Shown: positions 1-9,335 of the stretch, piece by piece
Layout: the number at the start of each line of letters is the position of its first letter
Numbering within the stretch: the stretch's first letter is position 1
Source of the DNA: Paenalcaligenes niemegkensis
GTDB lineage: Bacteria; Pseudomonadota; Gammaproteobacteria; Burkholderiales; Burkholderiaceae_B
Reading direction: 5' to 3'
DNA: 64,000 nucleotides
NCBI RefSeq assembly: GCF_022230885.1
Contig: NZ_JAKGCT010000001.1
Location: forward strand, 248,001 to 312,000
Made by a program: the position numbers and the translations under genes
Notes under the pieces: generated by a model
Seen by the model: only the letters and a program-made list of their open reading frames with translations
The model's database searches: none
What the model was told of the DNA's origin: nothing

Positions 1-49
1 CGGCTGCTACCCCAACTGTTTGAGCAATATCGAGTTCGATAATGGTCAC
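1..49 (-). CDS. Start of an unidentified protein, cut by the window edge
   Basis: A GTG codon at 49-47 opens a frame running leftward off the window; only 16 codons are visible, reading VTIIELDIAQTVGVAA. A purine-rich AAGGA-type ribosome binding site lies about seven bases upstream of the GTG, which is the main reason to call a gene start. The visible residues are too few to assign a family. The opening is loosely like that of sodium/glutamate symporters, but that is only an impression. The gene points the same way as mobB, which ends about 240 bases to its right. Confidence 0.35.
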   Translation of the reverse strand, partial: MTIIELDIAQTVGVAA

Positions 50-288
50 GACTAATCCTTTTTTGAAAGAGCTATCAACAGGATAGCTCGACAATAATCT
101 ACTCTAAAAAAACATGACGGCGTCAGTGGTCGTCAACTGTCAAGCAATGCGGTTTCTCATAAGTCGAATCAAGAAACGGTATTAGCGCAAATACCTTTAT
201 TTGCTTCTGATCGACTTTTGGACAAAATCGGCAACCTTACACCTCCTGCTTCTTAACTGCTGTCTTAACCCTATGGAATCACTGCTAT

Positions 289-792
289 TTACAGCTTTAA
301 CTGTAAGTGAACCGCAATAAATTCAGCAACGGAATCGGGTGAATTCAGATCCAGCTGGGGCAAAGGGCAATCAATAACCTCATCGTCGGTAACAATGGCA
401 ATCACGCCTTGGTTTTCTTTATAGACGGGGTCTATTCCTCTGGAGGGGCGATGCACCTCGATGCGTGGAACATCTGCCTGGCGGTAGCCTTCGACCAAAA
501 CAAGATCAACGGGCGACAGCCTGCCCACCAGTTCAAATAAAGAGGGCTCAGGCTGCTCGTGCAATGAGTGAAATACAGCGTATTGATAGGGCGACGCCAC
601 AATGACCTCTCGCGCACCCGCCGCTCTGAAGCGAGCGCTATCTTTGTGTGGAGGCTCAAAGCTAAGCTGATGATGACTGTGCTTTATCACAGCTGTTTGT
701 AATTTCCGTTGCGCAAACCATGGCAACATTGCTTCGATTAACGTGGTCTTACCGCTGCCCGACTTACCAATCACCCCAAAAACCTGCTGCAT
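289..792 (-). CDS. mobB: Molybdopterin-guanine dinucleotide biosynthesis adapter protein MobB
   Basis: GTP-binding protein of 167 residues that assists MobA in attaching GMP to molybdopterin to make the bis-MGD cofactor of molybdoenzymes in the cytoplasm. The N-terminus carries a P-loop, GKSGSGKTT at residues 9-17, followed by the conserved AVIKHSHH stretch and a central LVLVEGYR motif typical of MobB. Length is normal for the single-domain family. No other molybdenum cofactor gene is visible next to it, although the partial gene at the window edge is unidentified. A separate gene is likely, since ispB ends about 150 bases upstream on the same strand. Confidence 0.93.
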   Translation of the reverse strand: MQQVFGVIGKSGSGKTTLIEAMLPWFAQRKLQTAVIKHSHHQLSFEPPHKDSARFRAAGAREVIVASPYQYAVFHSLHEQPEPSLFELVGRLSPVDLVLVEGYRQADVPRIEVHRPSRGIDPVYKENQGVIAIVTDDEVIDCPLPQLDLNSPDSVAEFIAVHLQLKL

Positions 793-897
793 TGCATACC
801 TCGTAAGCGAAGAATCGAATAAACACTGAATGCATAATAGCTATGCCTTGCCACCCCTCGACCTGGCCTCACAAGCCTGCAGCAAAGAAGAGTTGGC

Positions 898-923
898 CGG
901 ACGTCCGCAACTTGGGACGTCCG
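898..923. terminator. Perfect hairpin downstream of ispB
   Basis: CGGACGTCC at 898-906 and GGACGTCCG at 915-923 form a perfect 9-bp stem with an 8-base loop, about 20 bases past the ispB stop on the minus strand. There is no strong T run after the stem in either direction, so it may be a weak or factor-assisted terminator, or an mRNA 3'-end stabiliser. Confidence 0.5.
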
Positions 924-943
924 ATCAACCTACGATGATTAAC

Positions 944-1909
944 TTAACGATCGCGCTTAAGAGAGAACTGACAGAACTCGATTAATGTCTGTTTAAATGG
1001 CGACTCAGGAAATACGCTGACAGCCTCTAAGGCAATCTGAATCTCGGCATCAGCCGCATCACGCGTATAAGTTAGCGCATCGGTGTTGTAAATAGCCTGA
1101 GCTACCGCCGTAAAATCGGCGTCACCGGTTTCAATAGCTGTTTTGATCAGTTGCTGCTCGGCGGGTGTGCCCACTTCCATTACCCGTATCAACGGCAGTG
1201 TTGGCTTACCTTCGCGCAGATCGTCGCCCACATTTTTGCCCAGCGCTTCAGCGTCGCCACTGTAATCCAGTACATCGTCAATCAGCTGAAAAGCCGTACC
1301 CAGATGACGGCCGTATGCTGCTGCGGCCTGCTCCAGCTCGGTAGACGCCTCGGCCAAAATAGCCCCTACCTGAGCCGCAGCTTCGAAAAGCTTAGCGGTT
1401 TTATAGCGAACCACCTGCAGATAACGCTCGCGAGACACGTCAGGGTCGTGCACATTCAGCAATTGCAAGACTTCGCCCTCGGCGATGATGGTAGTCGCGC
1501 CTGACAGCACTGTCATTGCGCGCATAGAATTGCATTCCACCATCATCTCGAAGGAACGTGAGTACAAATAGTCGCCCACCAATATGCTGGCTGCATTTCC
1601 AAAGACGGCATTGGCCGTGCTGCGGCCACGGCGCAGGTCGGACTCGTCAACCACATCGTCATGCAGTAACGTTGATGTGTGAATGAATTCGACTACCGCA
1701 GCCATAACATGGTGATTGGTACCTTCATAACCTAAGGCTTTAGCCACAGCCAACACCATAGCGGGGCGCATACGCTTACCGCCAGCCCCCACAATGTATT
1801 CTCCAATAGTGCGAATTAAGACAACTTCAGAGTTAAGGCGTCCCCTTATAACGGCATCAAGCTCGCGCATATCATCGGCTATGGGGTTCATCAGATCTGG
1901 GAGATTCAA
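944..1909 (-). CDS. ispB: Octaprenyl diphosphate synthase
   Basis: Trans-polyprenyl diphosphate synthase of 321 residues that elongates farnesyl diphosphate with isopentenyl diphosphate to make the side chain of ubiquinone. Both aspartate-rich motifs are present: DDVVD at residues 84-88 and DDVLD at 211-215, with the GGKRMRP substrate motif near residue 43. The start is a TTG at 1909; the N-terminus MNLPDLMNPIADDMREL matches the family, and a GGAA lies about five bases upstream. The alternative ATG at 1891 has no visible ribosome binding site. The gene diverges from the DUF815 ATPase gene. The ubiquinone ring-modification genes ubiE, ubiJ and ubiB are elsewhere in the window. Confidence 0.93.
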   Translation of the reverse strand: MNLPDLMNPIADDMRELDAVIRGRLNSEVVLIRTIGEYIVGAGGKRMRPAMVLAVAKALGYEGTNHHVMAAVVEFIHTSTLLHDDVVDESDLRRGRSTANAVFGNAASILVGDYLYSRSFEMMVECNSMRAMTVLSGATTIIAEGEVLQLLNVHDPDVSRERYLQVVRYKTAKLFEAAAQVGAILAEASTELEQAAAAYGRHLGTAFQLIDDVLDYSGDAEALGKNVGDDLREGKPTLPLIRVMEVGTPAEQQLIKTAIETGDADFTAVAQAIYNTDALTYTRDAADAEIQIALEAVSVFPESPFKQTLIEFCQFSLKRDR

Positions 1910-2086
1910 AACAATTTCCGGACTAAAAGGTTATGGGTAACTAGCGCACCCAGCACAAGAAGGTAATTATACGTTTTTGTACGCTATTAGCCGAACTGTA
2001 CAGGCAAGCGTTGTGTACATATATCATCAGCAGTCACGTCAAATTAGCGATAATAGACTTTTTAGAGTAATTAGTGGAGAAAGCCG

Positions 2087-2953
2087 TTGACCTCGCCCGA
2101 CCTCAGCACCTTAATTGAACGCGCCGAACGCGTCTTAATTCAGCTTGAAGCTTGGCTTCCGCCTGCACCACCCAAGACTGACTGGGATGCACAAGCCTTT
2201 AGATGGCGACGCCGTGGCTCTCAAGGCTGGCTTGATGCTGTAAAACACATTGCAACTATCCACCCTGATGATCTTAAACACATCGAGCAACAAAAAGAAA
2301 CCATCGAGCGCAATACGCTACAGTTTTTAGCCGGCAAGCCTGCAAACAATGTGCTCATGACAGGAGCACGCGGCACCGGAAAAAGCTCACTGGTCAAAGC
2401 CATGCTTGCCAGTCTAAGCGACCGGGGGCTGCGCCTAATTGAAGTCGACAAAGACGACATGGGCGATCTAGGCGACATCATTGAACTCATTAGCGGCAGA
2501 CCTGAGCGCTTTATTGTTTTCTGCGATGACTTGTCATTCGAAGACGGGGAGCCCGGATACAAAGCGCTTAAGTCAGTGCTTGATGGCTCGGTGGCTTCAC
2601 CTGGCGACAATGTGCTGATCTACGCTACTTCTAATCGCCGCCATCTGATGCCTGAATATCATAGCGAGAACCTGGCGGCAAGGCCCCATAGCGATGGCGA
2701 AATTCATCCTGGCGAGGCAGTTGAAGAAAAAGTGTCCCTATCAGAGCGCTTTGGCTTATGGCTGTCGTTCTACCCCTTCAGCCAGGACAAGTATCTGGAT
2801 ATCGTCTACCACTGGCTGCGTCAGGCGGGCTGCGATGACGAGCACATAAAAAACTCACGCACCGAAGCCTTACAATGGGCTCTGCACCGCGGCTCCCGCT
2901 CTGGCCGGGTAGCACGCCAATTTGCTAGAGACTGGGCGGCCAGATATGACTGA
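2087..2953 (+). CDS. DUF815-family AAA+ ATPase
   Basis: Cytoplasmic ATP-binding protein of 288 residues of the DUF815 family, whose function is not established. A Walker A motif, GARGTGKSS, lies at residues 93-101, followed by a FIVFCDDLSFE Walker B-like strand and an NVLIYATSNRRHL sensor-1 region, all typical of AAA+ proteins. The start is a TTG at 2087 with GGAG about seven bases upstream. It overlaps the next gene by eight bases (ATGACTGA), so the two are probably translated from one message. In related betaproteobacteria this ATPase also precedes a Nudix-ThiE gene. Confidence 0.9.
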   Translation: MTSPDLSTLIERAERVLIQLEAWLPPAPPKTDWDAQAFRWRRRGSQGWLDAVKHIATIHPDDLKHIEQQKETIERNTLQFLAGKPANNVLMTGARGTGKSSLVKAMLASLSDRGLRLIEVDKDDMGDLGDIIELISGRPERFIVFCDDLSFEDGEPGYKALKSVLDGSVASPGDNVLIYATSNRRHLMPEYHSENLAARPHSDGEIHPGEAVEEKVSLSERFGLWLSFYPFSQDKYLDIVYHWLRQAGCDDEHIKNSRTEALQWALHRGSRSGRVARQFARDWAARYD

Positions 2954-3977
2954 AAAACCCACCATTCACGTGGCCGTCGGCATGATTCTGCGGCCCGACG
3001 GCCAGTTGCTGCTGGGCAATCGGCCCGACGATAAACCCTGGGCAGGATGGTGGGAGCTGCCTGGCGGGAAAATAGAAGCCGGAGAAACCGTGCTAGAGGC
3101 GCTGACTCGTGAGCTGAATGAAGAGCTGGGCATTACTATCACTCAGGCAGCTCCGTGGGTCGACTACCTGCACGAGTATCCAAAAAACTTTGTGCGCCTT
3201 TCATTTTGCAAAGTTACGCGATGGCAAGGTGAAGAAAGTGGCCGTGAAGGTCAGAAGCTCGCCTGGATAAACCCCCATGCTCCTATTTCGGTGGGCCCAG
3301 TACTACCCGCAACAGAGCCGCCCCTGCGTTGGCTGCAGCTGCCTTCACGTTATTTAATCAGCCAAATCGGAGATTCTGCCAATCTGACACCCTGGTTAAC
3401 CCGCCTGGATGCTGCACTACGCTCAGGTATAGCTTTGGTACAGTTTCGTGAACCGGCCTGGGAAGCGGCTGCGAGCAACGATCACGAAAAACAGGCGCTG
3501 AAAGCAGCCCTGCAGCAAACTGTTGCGCTGTGTCATAAACACAAGGCGAAATGTCTGATCAACAGTGTGCATTCGTCAAGCTGGTGGCCTCTTGCTGACG
3601 GCGTGCACTTGCGTGCGGCCGATGCGAAACACCTGGCCTCCCAAGTACATGCACCTTTGCTTGCCGATACGCCGCATGCGGACCCGATCGTCGGCGTCAG
3701 CAAGACTGCCCTGGTTGCTGTTTCAGCTCATGATCAAAGCGATATTGATGCAGCGATTGCCTTGAATGCCAGCTTTGTCGTGATCGGACATGTACTCCCT
3801 ACCCCGTCACATCCCGAACAGCCTCCCTTGGGCTGGGAGCGATTTACCGAGCTGGCTCAAGCAGCCGGCCGCCCGGCCTATGCTATTGGCGGTCAGTCAG
3901 ACCGAACCCTGAGGCGGGCGCAGCAAGCGTCTGCCCACGGCATTGCCGGTATCCGTCAATTGGTGCCGAGCTCATGA
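2946..3977 (+). CDS. Nudix hydrolase fused to a thiamine-phosphate-synthase-like domain
   Basis: Two-domain protein of 343 residues. The N-terminal part (about 1-135) is a MutT-type Nudix hydrolase with a complete Nudix box, from GGKIEAGE near residue 40 to RELNEELG near residue 62. The C-terminal part (about 145-343) resembles ThiE/TenI, ending in a YAIGGQ motif and an AHGIAGIRQL tail. In MutT-like enzymes the Nudix domain cleanses oxidised dGTP; the role of the ThiE-like part is inferred only from fold similarity. The ATG at 2946 overlaps the end of the ATPase gene; a TTG at 2922 is in frame but less likely. It overlaps the next gene by four bases (ATGA). Confidence 0.9.
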   Translation: MTEKPTIHVAVGMILRPDGQLLLGNRPDDKPWAGWWELPGGKIEAGETVLEALTRELNEELGITITQAAPWVDYLHEYPKNFVRLSFCKVTRWQGEESGREGQKLAWINPHAPISVGPVLPATEPPLRWLQLPSRYLISQIGDSANLTPWLTRLDAALRSGIALVQFREPAWEAAASNDHEKQALKAALQQTVALCHKHKAKCLINSVHSSSWWPLADGVHLRAADAKHLASQVHAPLLADTPHADPIVGVSKTALVAVSAHDQSDIDAAIALNASFVVIGHVLPTPSHPEQPPLGWERFTELAQAAGRPAYAIGGQSDRTLRRAQQASAHGIAGIRQLVPSS

Positions 3978-4699
3978 GCGGACAAGTGACTATCTCCGAA
4001 CACGAAGGCGTGCGCTATCTGCATTTAGGTTCTCCCTGGGTGCAAGGCGCGATGCGCATCAGCGCTCCACAACACCTTGAGCTCGAGTACGTTCAGCAAA
4101 TGATGATGTGGAGCTTATTCAACCCCGCCCCCAAACATATAGTTCAGCTAGGCTTGGGCGCTGGCTCTTTAACTCGTTTTTGCTACGATAACTTCCCTGA
4201 AAGCCGGGTTACGACCGTCGAGCTCAACCCGGCGGTCGTACGTGCCTGCCACGTCTTATTTCATTTACCGCCCAACAATGAGCGGCTCAATGTAACCATA
4301 GAGTGCGCAGAGCACTATCTTGCTCATGTTCAGCCAGAAAGCATTGAGGTGCTGCAGGTCGATTTATACAACGCGGAATCGCATGCTCCGGCTCTGCAAA
4401 GCGCCGGGTTCTACGAAGCATGCGCTCGCAGTCTTGGCAAGAATGGTGTCTTGACGGTTAACCTTCTAGGCAACGAGCTGGTACACGCTACCAACTTGCA
4501 TCATTTGCAGTCTTGCTTTGCCGCCGTGGCGTGGCTGCCCGAATCGCACGATGGCAATATCGTTGCGATCGCCTTCAAAGCCGCCCCGCAAGTAGACTTC
4601 GATGATCTCTACGACAAAGCCCTGGAGATCGCTAAAAACTACGGCCTGCCCGCAAGAAACTGGGTAGACGGGCTATATGCGTGGATGGAACAAGAGTAA
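3974..4699 (+). CDS. Spermidine synthase-like methyltransferase-fold protein
   Basis: Protein of 241 residues with the spermidine synthase/SAM-methyltransferase fold. A nucleotide-binding glycine-rich loop, QLGLGAGSLTRFCYD, begins near residue 57 and is followed by an acidic strand end, TTVELNPAV. The segment where true spermidine synthases have their DAYD-type catalytic aspartates reads QVDLYNAES here, so the polyamine substrate is uncertain. It is the last gene of a three-gene rightward unit with overlapping starts, and it converges on the outer-membrane factor gene. The function of this betaproteobacterial subfamily is unknown to me. Confidence 0.82.
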   Translation: MSGQVTISEHEGVRYLHLGSPWVQGAMRISAPQHLELEYVQQMMMWSLFNPAPKHIVQLGLGAGSLTRFCYDNFPESRVTTVELNPAVVRACHVLFHLPPNNERLNVTIECAEHYLAHVQPESIEVLQVDLYNAESHAPALQSAGFYEACARSLGKNGVLTVNLLGNELVHATNLHHLQSCFAAVAWLPESHDGNIVAIAFKAAPQVDFDDLYDKALEIAKNYGLPARNWVDGLYAWMEQE

Positions 4700-4735
4700 G
4701 TGCCAATACCTGCTACTGTTAATCGTCACTTGGCA

Positions 4736-6240
4736 TTAAACGGTCCGAAGCGGGTCGTTCGGGCGCGTTCTCGGGCGCCAGTCCGGTCGAGGCATCCCAT
4801 CCGCCCCCAGGCCGGTAATTAAGCTTACCGCAGCAATGTACTGTTCGGACAATAAAGAAATAGCCGACCGTTCAGCGTTCAATGTAGTCGTGGCAACCTG
4901 AGCCAAACTTAAAAAATCAACCAGGCCTGCTTCGTATTGATTACGCATCAGCTGCAGTGACTCCCTCGCTGCAGCCAAGGCACGGTCTTGAGTCACTGTC
5001 TCTGCCGCAATGCCGTACCACTGGGCCAGGCTGTCTTCAACCTCGCGCAAGGCGACCAGGACAGCCTGTTTATATCCGTTGGCCTGCAAGTCATAACTTG
5101 CTATAGCCTCGTTAACCTGTGCTGTGCGCGCGCCACCGTCAAAAATGCGTAAAGCCAAGGAAGGGCCTAAGCTCCAGAAACGAGCCGGTGCGCTTAACCA
5201 CTGTGCCCATTCGCCTGCCCTGTAGCCGCCCTGTGCACTTAAATTCAAATTTGGAAACCAGGCCGCCCTGGCTACGCCGATTTGAGCGTTGGCAGCCATA
5301 GCCCTGCGCTCAGCGCTGGCAACATCGGGACGCCGCTCTAGTAGCTGGGCCGGCAATGTCGATGGAACTTTGGGCAAGGTAGGCCAACCATCCAGAGCCA
5401 AAGCCTGAAGCTCAGCCGGTGGCAGACCCACCAACACAGCCAGGGCGTTATGCAACTGGGCCTGCTGGCGATTCAGAGCCAAGCGCTGGGTACGGGTGTT
5501 CTCAAGCTGCGCGCGCGCGGCCGCCACATCACTTTGCGCCGCCATCCCTACCGCCAGGCGATTCTCGGTGATAGCAAGAACTTGTTCGTAAGTTCGAATG
5601 GTTTCGTCCAGCAACTGCTGGGAAGCATAGCCATTTTTAGCCTGAAAATAGGTTTTGGCAAGGGTGGATTCCAGACTCAAGCGTGTTGCTGCAAAGTCGG
5701 CCTGACTGGCTTCTACGTTAGCCTCGGCAGCTTCGTTGCTGCGTCGAACCCGGCCCCACACATCGGGCTCCCACCCTGCACTTAATCCGAGGTTGTAGGT
5801 AGTTGCCGGCGACGTTGTGCCTGAACCGCCGCGAGTTGCCCCTGCATCAGCGTCTAAAGTAGGGAAAAAGCAGCTCGCGCCCCACCCAGGGCGGCAGTAG
5901 CCTGACGATATCGGGCCTCTGCCTGAGCCAGGTCGGCGTTATGGGCATGTAAATCAGCGATTAGTCGGCCTAGCAGCGCATCGTCAAACAATAGCCACCA
6001 TTGGCCTGCCCCAATTGAGTCAACCGGATTAGCCTGAAACCACCCGTCATTGCTGATCAGCTCTTCGTCCGCATTCAGGTAGTGGTCTCCTACGTTGAAT
6101 ACAGGACGTTGATAATCAGGGCCTACTGCGCACCCTGCCAATACACCGCTCAGCAAGGTTACCGTTAACGAACGGCGCCAGTTGTCAGGCAACGCATGCC
6201 CCCAGGCCACTGCACAGGACGCTAAACAATTAAGACTCAT
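4736..6240 (-). CDS. RND efflux outer-membrane factor lipoprotein (NodT/OprM type), frameshifted
   Basis: Outer-membrane channel of a tripartite efflux pump, about 501 residues when corrected. The N-terminus has a signal peptide ending in a lipobox, LSGVLAGC, then the family's CAVGPDYQRP start. Two outer-membrane efflux protein repeats follow, with typical segments such as TYFQAKNGYASQQLL and LVGLPPAELQAL. The frame breaks at an A run at 5865-5869 (T5 in the coding sense). Adding one T turns ARAAFSLL-stop into ARAAFFPTLDADAGATRGG and joins the two halves, giving a length divisible by three. The gene overlaps the end of mdtC by 11 bases and is the last gene of the mdtABC operon. Confidence 0.88.
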
Positions 6241-9200
6241 GCTTTAAGCGGCTCGCCGAGCGTGAAGCAAGATAACGCTGGCGAAAACCATCCAGATAAA
6301 GGTAAACCACAGGGGTGGTATAGAGCGTCAGAACCTGGCTCACCACCAACCCACCAACAATCGTAAGCCCGAGCGGCTGGCGCATCTCTACGCCAGGCCC
6401 CGTTGCGAGCAGTAAAGGCAAGGCGCCCAGAATCGCCGAAATAGTCGTCATCATGATGGGCCTGAAGCGTACGACACAAGCCTGATAAATAGCGTCCGTA
6501 GGGGCAAGGCCGTCTCTACGCTCGGCAATAAGCGCGTAATCAACCATCATAATGGCGTTCTTCTTGACTATACCTATCAGTAAAAACACACCAATCATGG
6601 CAATGATGGAAAACTCTTCACCTACCGCCATCAAAGCGATCAAGGCGCCGATCCCTGCCGACGGCAGGGTCGATAAAATCGTAATGGGATGCACATAGCT
6701 TTCATAGAGCATTCCCAACACAATGTACATCGTCAGCAATGCGGCAAGAATCAGCCAGGGCTGCTGGGTTAGTGCATCTTGCATCAGTCTGGCAGAACCT
6801 TCAAAGCCCGCCTGTATCTGATGCGTAGGCAAGCTGATTCGAGCCAGCGACTCCTCGATAGCCGCTGTCGCCTGCTCAAGGGAAACGCCCTCAGCTAAAG
6901 AAAAAGACACGCTCTCGGCCACAAAGAGCCCCTGGTGACTCACACTCAAAGGAGCTGTTCCAGACACGAACTCGGTAAAGGCCGACAACGGAACCCGGTT
7001 ACCGTCGCGACTGATAACCTCGACTTGCCGCAACGACTCTATATCTTGGGCGAAACGGTCTTCAACGCCCAGCACCACGTTGTATTGATTCAAACGTCCA
7101 TACACCACCGAGACTTGTCTCTGGCTGAAGGAGCTATTCAAGGTTGAGGCCACGAGGGCCATGTCCACACCCAGGCGAGTTGCCTTATCACGGTCTATAC
7201 GCAATTCGACACGGCTTCCCGGATCATCGGAGTCTGCGTCCACGTCGGTCAGCTCAGGCAGATCAGCCATTGCCCGACGCACCTTGGGCAGCCACTCCTT
7301 GAGCAGTTCAAGATCACTGCCCAGCAGACTGTACTGATAAGACCCGGCCCTGCCCAAGCCTCCGCCTACGAAAATATCTTGCTGCGGTGTTAAAAACAAA
7401 CGCGCTCCAGGCTCCGACTGCAATTGCTCACGCAGTCGATTCACCACTTCGGTTGCTCCGACTTGGCGTTCGTCCAATGGTGCCAGCTCAACCAGAATCA
7501 TTGACGAATTACTGCCGCCACGCCCGCCGGCAAATACCGCCACACTTTGCACCGCCGGGTCGGCCAGCAAGACATGGCGAAATTTATCAAGCTTGGGCTG
7601 CATGGCATGAAATGACGTACCCCGGTCCACACGAAAAAACCCCATGAGCTGGCCCGTATCTTGTTGTGGGAACAGCCCTTTAGGCACGATGGTATACAAA
7701 TAGCCGTTCAGGCCTATGGTAATGAACAGGGACAACAAGGTGAGCCGTTTGTATTTAAGCGCGACCCTCAAGCTGCGCTTGTACGCCGTTGCCGAGTGGT
7801 GCCCTATCCAGCCCAAAAGGGCAAATATGCCACGTGGCGGCGTGGGCCTGGAGCTTCTCCTTCGTAACAGTTTTGACGCCATCATCGGCGTCAGCATAAT
7901 AGAAATCAGCAATGAAAACATCACCGCCACTGACAGCGTCACGGCAAACTCTTTAAACAAGCGCCCTACCAGCCCGCCTACCAGCCACATCGGTATAAAC
8001 ACCGCCACCAGCGACAGGCTCATGGCGGTCACGGTGAAAGCCAACCTCACGTACCCCGCGAATGGCTGCACGATGCGGAGACAGGCCTTTCTCTATATGG
8101 CGCATCACGCTTTCCAGGACCACGATGGCATCATCCACGACGAAGCCTGTCGCAACAATCAACGCCATCAAAGAAATGGTGTTAAGCGTAAAGCCAAAGA
8201 AATACATCAGGGTGAAGGAACTAAGCAACGAGGCGGGTACCGCCACCGCAGGGATGAGTGCAGCGCGCCAGTCGCGCAAAAAAGCCAGTACCACCAACAC
8301 TACCAGTGCCACAGCAATAAACAATGTGTTTTGTGCTTCATGCATCGACGCCCGTATGCTTGGCGTACGGTCTTGCGCTACAGACAGACGTACATCAGCC
8401 GGCATCATTGCCTCGAAGGCTTGCATACGATCTCGTATGGCATCCACTGTTTCGATAATATTGGCATCAGCCTGGCGCCGTATCAGCAACAGGATGCCCT
8501 GCTGGTCATTCAGGTAACCCACATTGAACTTGTCTTCAGACGCATCCTCTACCGTACCCACATCTTGCAAACGTATGGGGCTGTCATTGCGCCATGCGAC
8601 AATCAAGGGCCTGAACTGCGCTGCCGTATTCATTTGACGGCCGGAACTCAAATACCACTGATGCTGCGAGTTTTCTATATAACCGTTTGGCCCGATCGAG
8701 TTTTCGCGCGTCAGGGCGTTGCGCACTTCATCCAGCGACACCCCCGCATTGGCAAGAGCCTGCGGATTGAGATTGATCCGTACGGCAGGCAAGGATCCCC
8801 CACCAACCGTGACCTCTCCCACTCCTTTCACCTGAGCAAGCTTTTGCGCCACAATCGTCGTAGCAAGGTCGTAAAGCTGGGCCTGTGTAGCCGTCGGTGA
8901 GGTCATTGCAAGCACCATGACAGGTGAAGAAGACGGATTCACCTTATGGTAAGAAGGCACGTTACGCATCCCCGACGGCAGCATGGGACGGGCCTGATTG
9001 ATGGCGGCCTGTACATCCCGGGCTGCACTGTTGACATCACGGCTGAAATCAAACATCAGGCTGATGCGAGTTGAGCCCTCTGAACTGCGGGACGTCATTT
9101 CCGTGACCCCGGAAATAGCCCCTAGAGCCTGCTCGAGAGGGGTTGCCACACTCGACGCCATGGTCTCGGGGCTAGCACCGGGCAAGCTCGCACTAACGGA

Positions 9201-9335
9201 AATCATGGGGAAATCCATTTGTGGCAACGGGGCGACGGGCAAGAAAAACATAGCCAGGACACCCGCACCGACCATCGCTATGCATATCAGCGTGGTAGCG
9301 ACTGGCCGCACAATAAATGCAGTCAGCCACCTCAT
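6230..9335 (-). CDS. mdtC: RND multidrug efflux permease MdtC-like, frameshifted
   Basis: Inner-membrane proton-driven drug exporter of the HAE-1 RND family, about 1034 residues once corrected, pairing with MdtB. It shows the N-terminal [16 protein letters not shown] transmembrane start, the VVDDAIVVLESVMRHIEKG motif of transmembrane helix 4 with its paired aspartates, and the [19 protein letters not shown] and [15 protein letters not shown] segments of the second half. The frame breaks around 8031-8050: removal of one base restores REVGFTVTAMSLSLVAV. The affected T run is only three bases long, so this is less typical of homopolymer error than the other breaks. The ATG overlaps the mdtB stop by four bases. 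Confidence 0.9.

Noticed and set aside
7716..8900. A 394-codon plus-strand open frame opposite mdtC
   Set aside because: It is antisense to a clear RND permease, its composition is rich in His, Gln and Arg with no recognisable domain, and it spans the mdtC frameshift region. It is a shadow frame.
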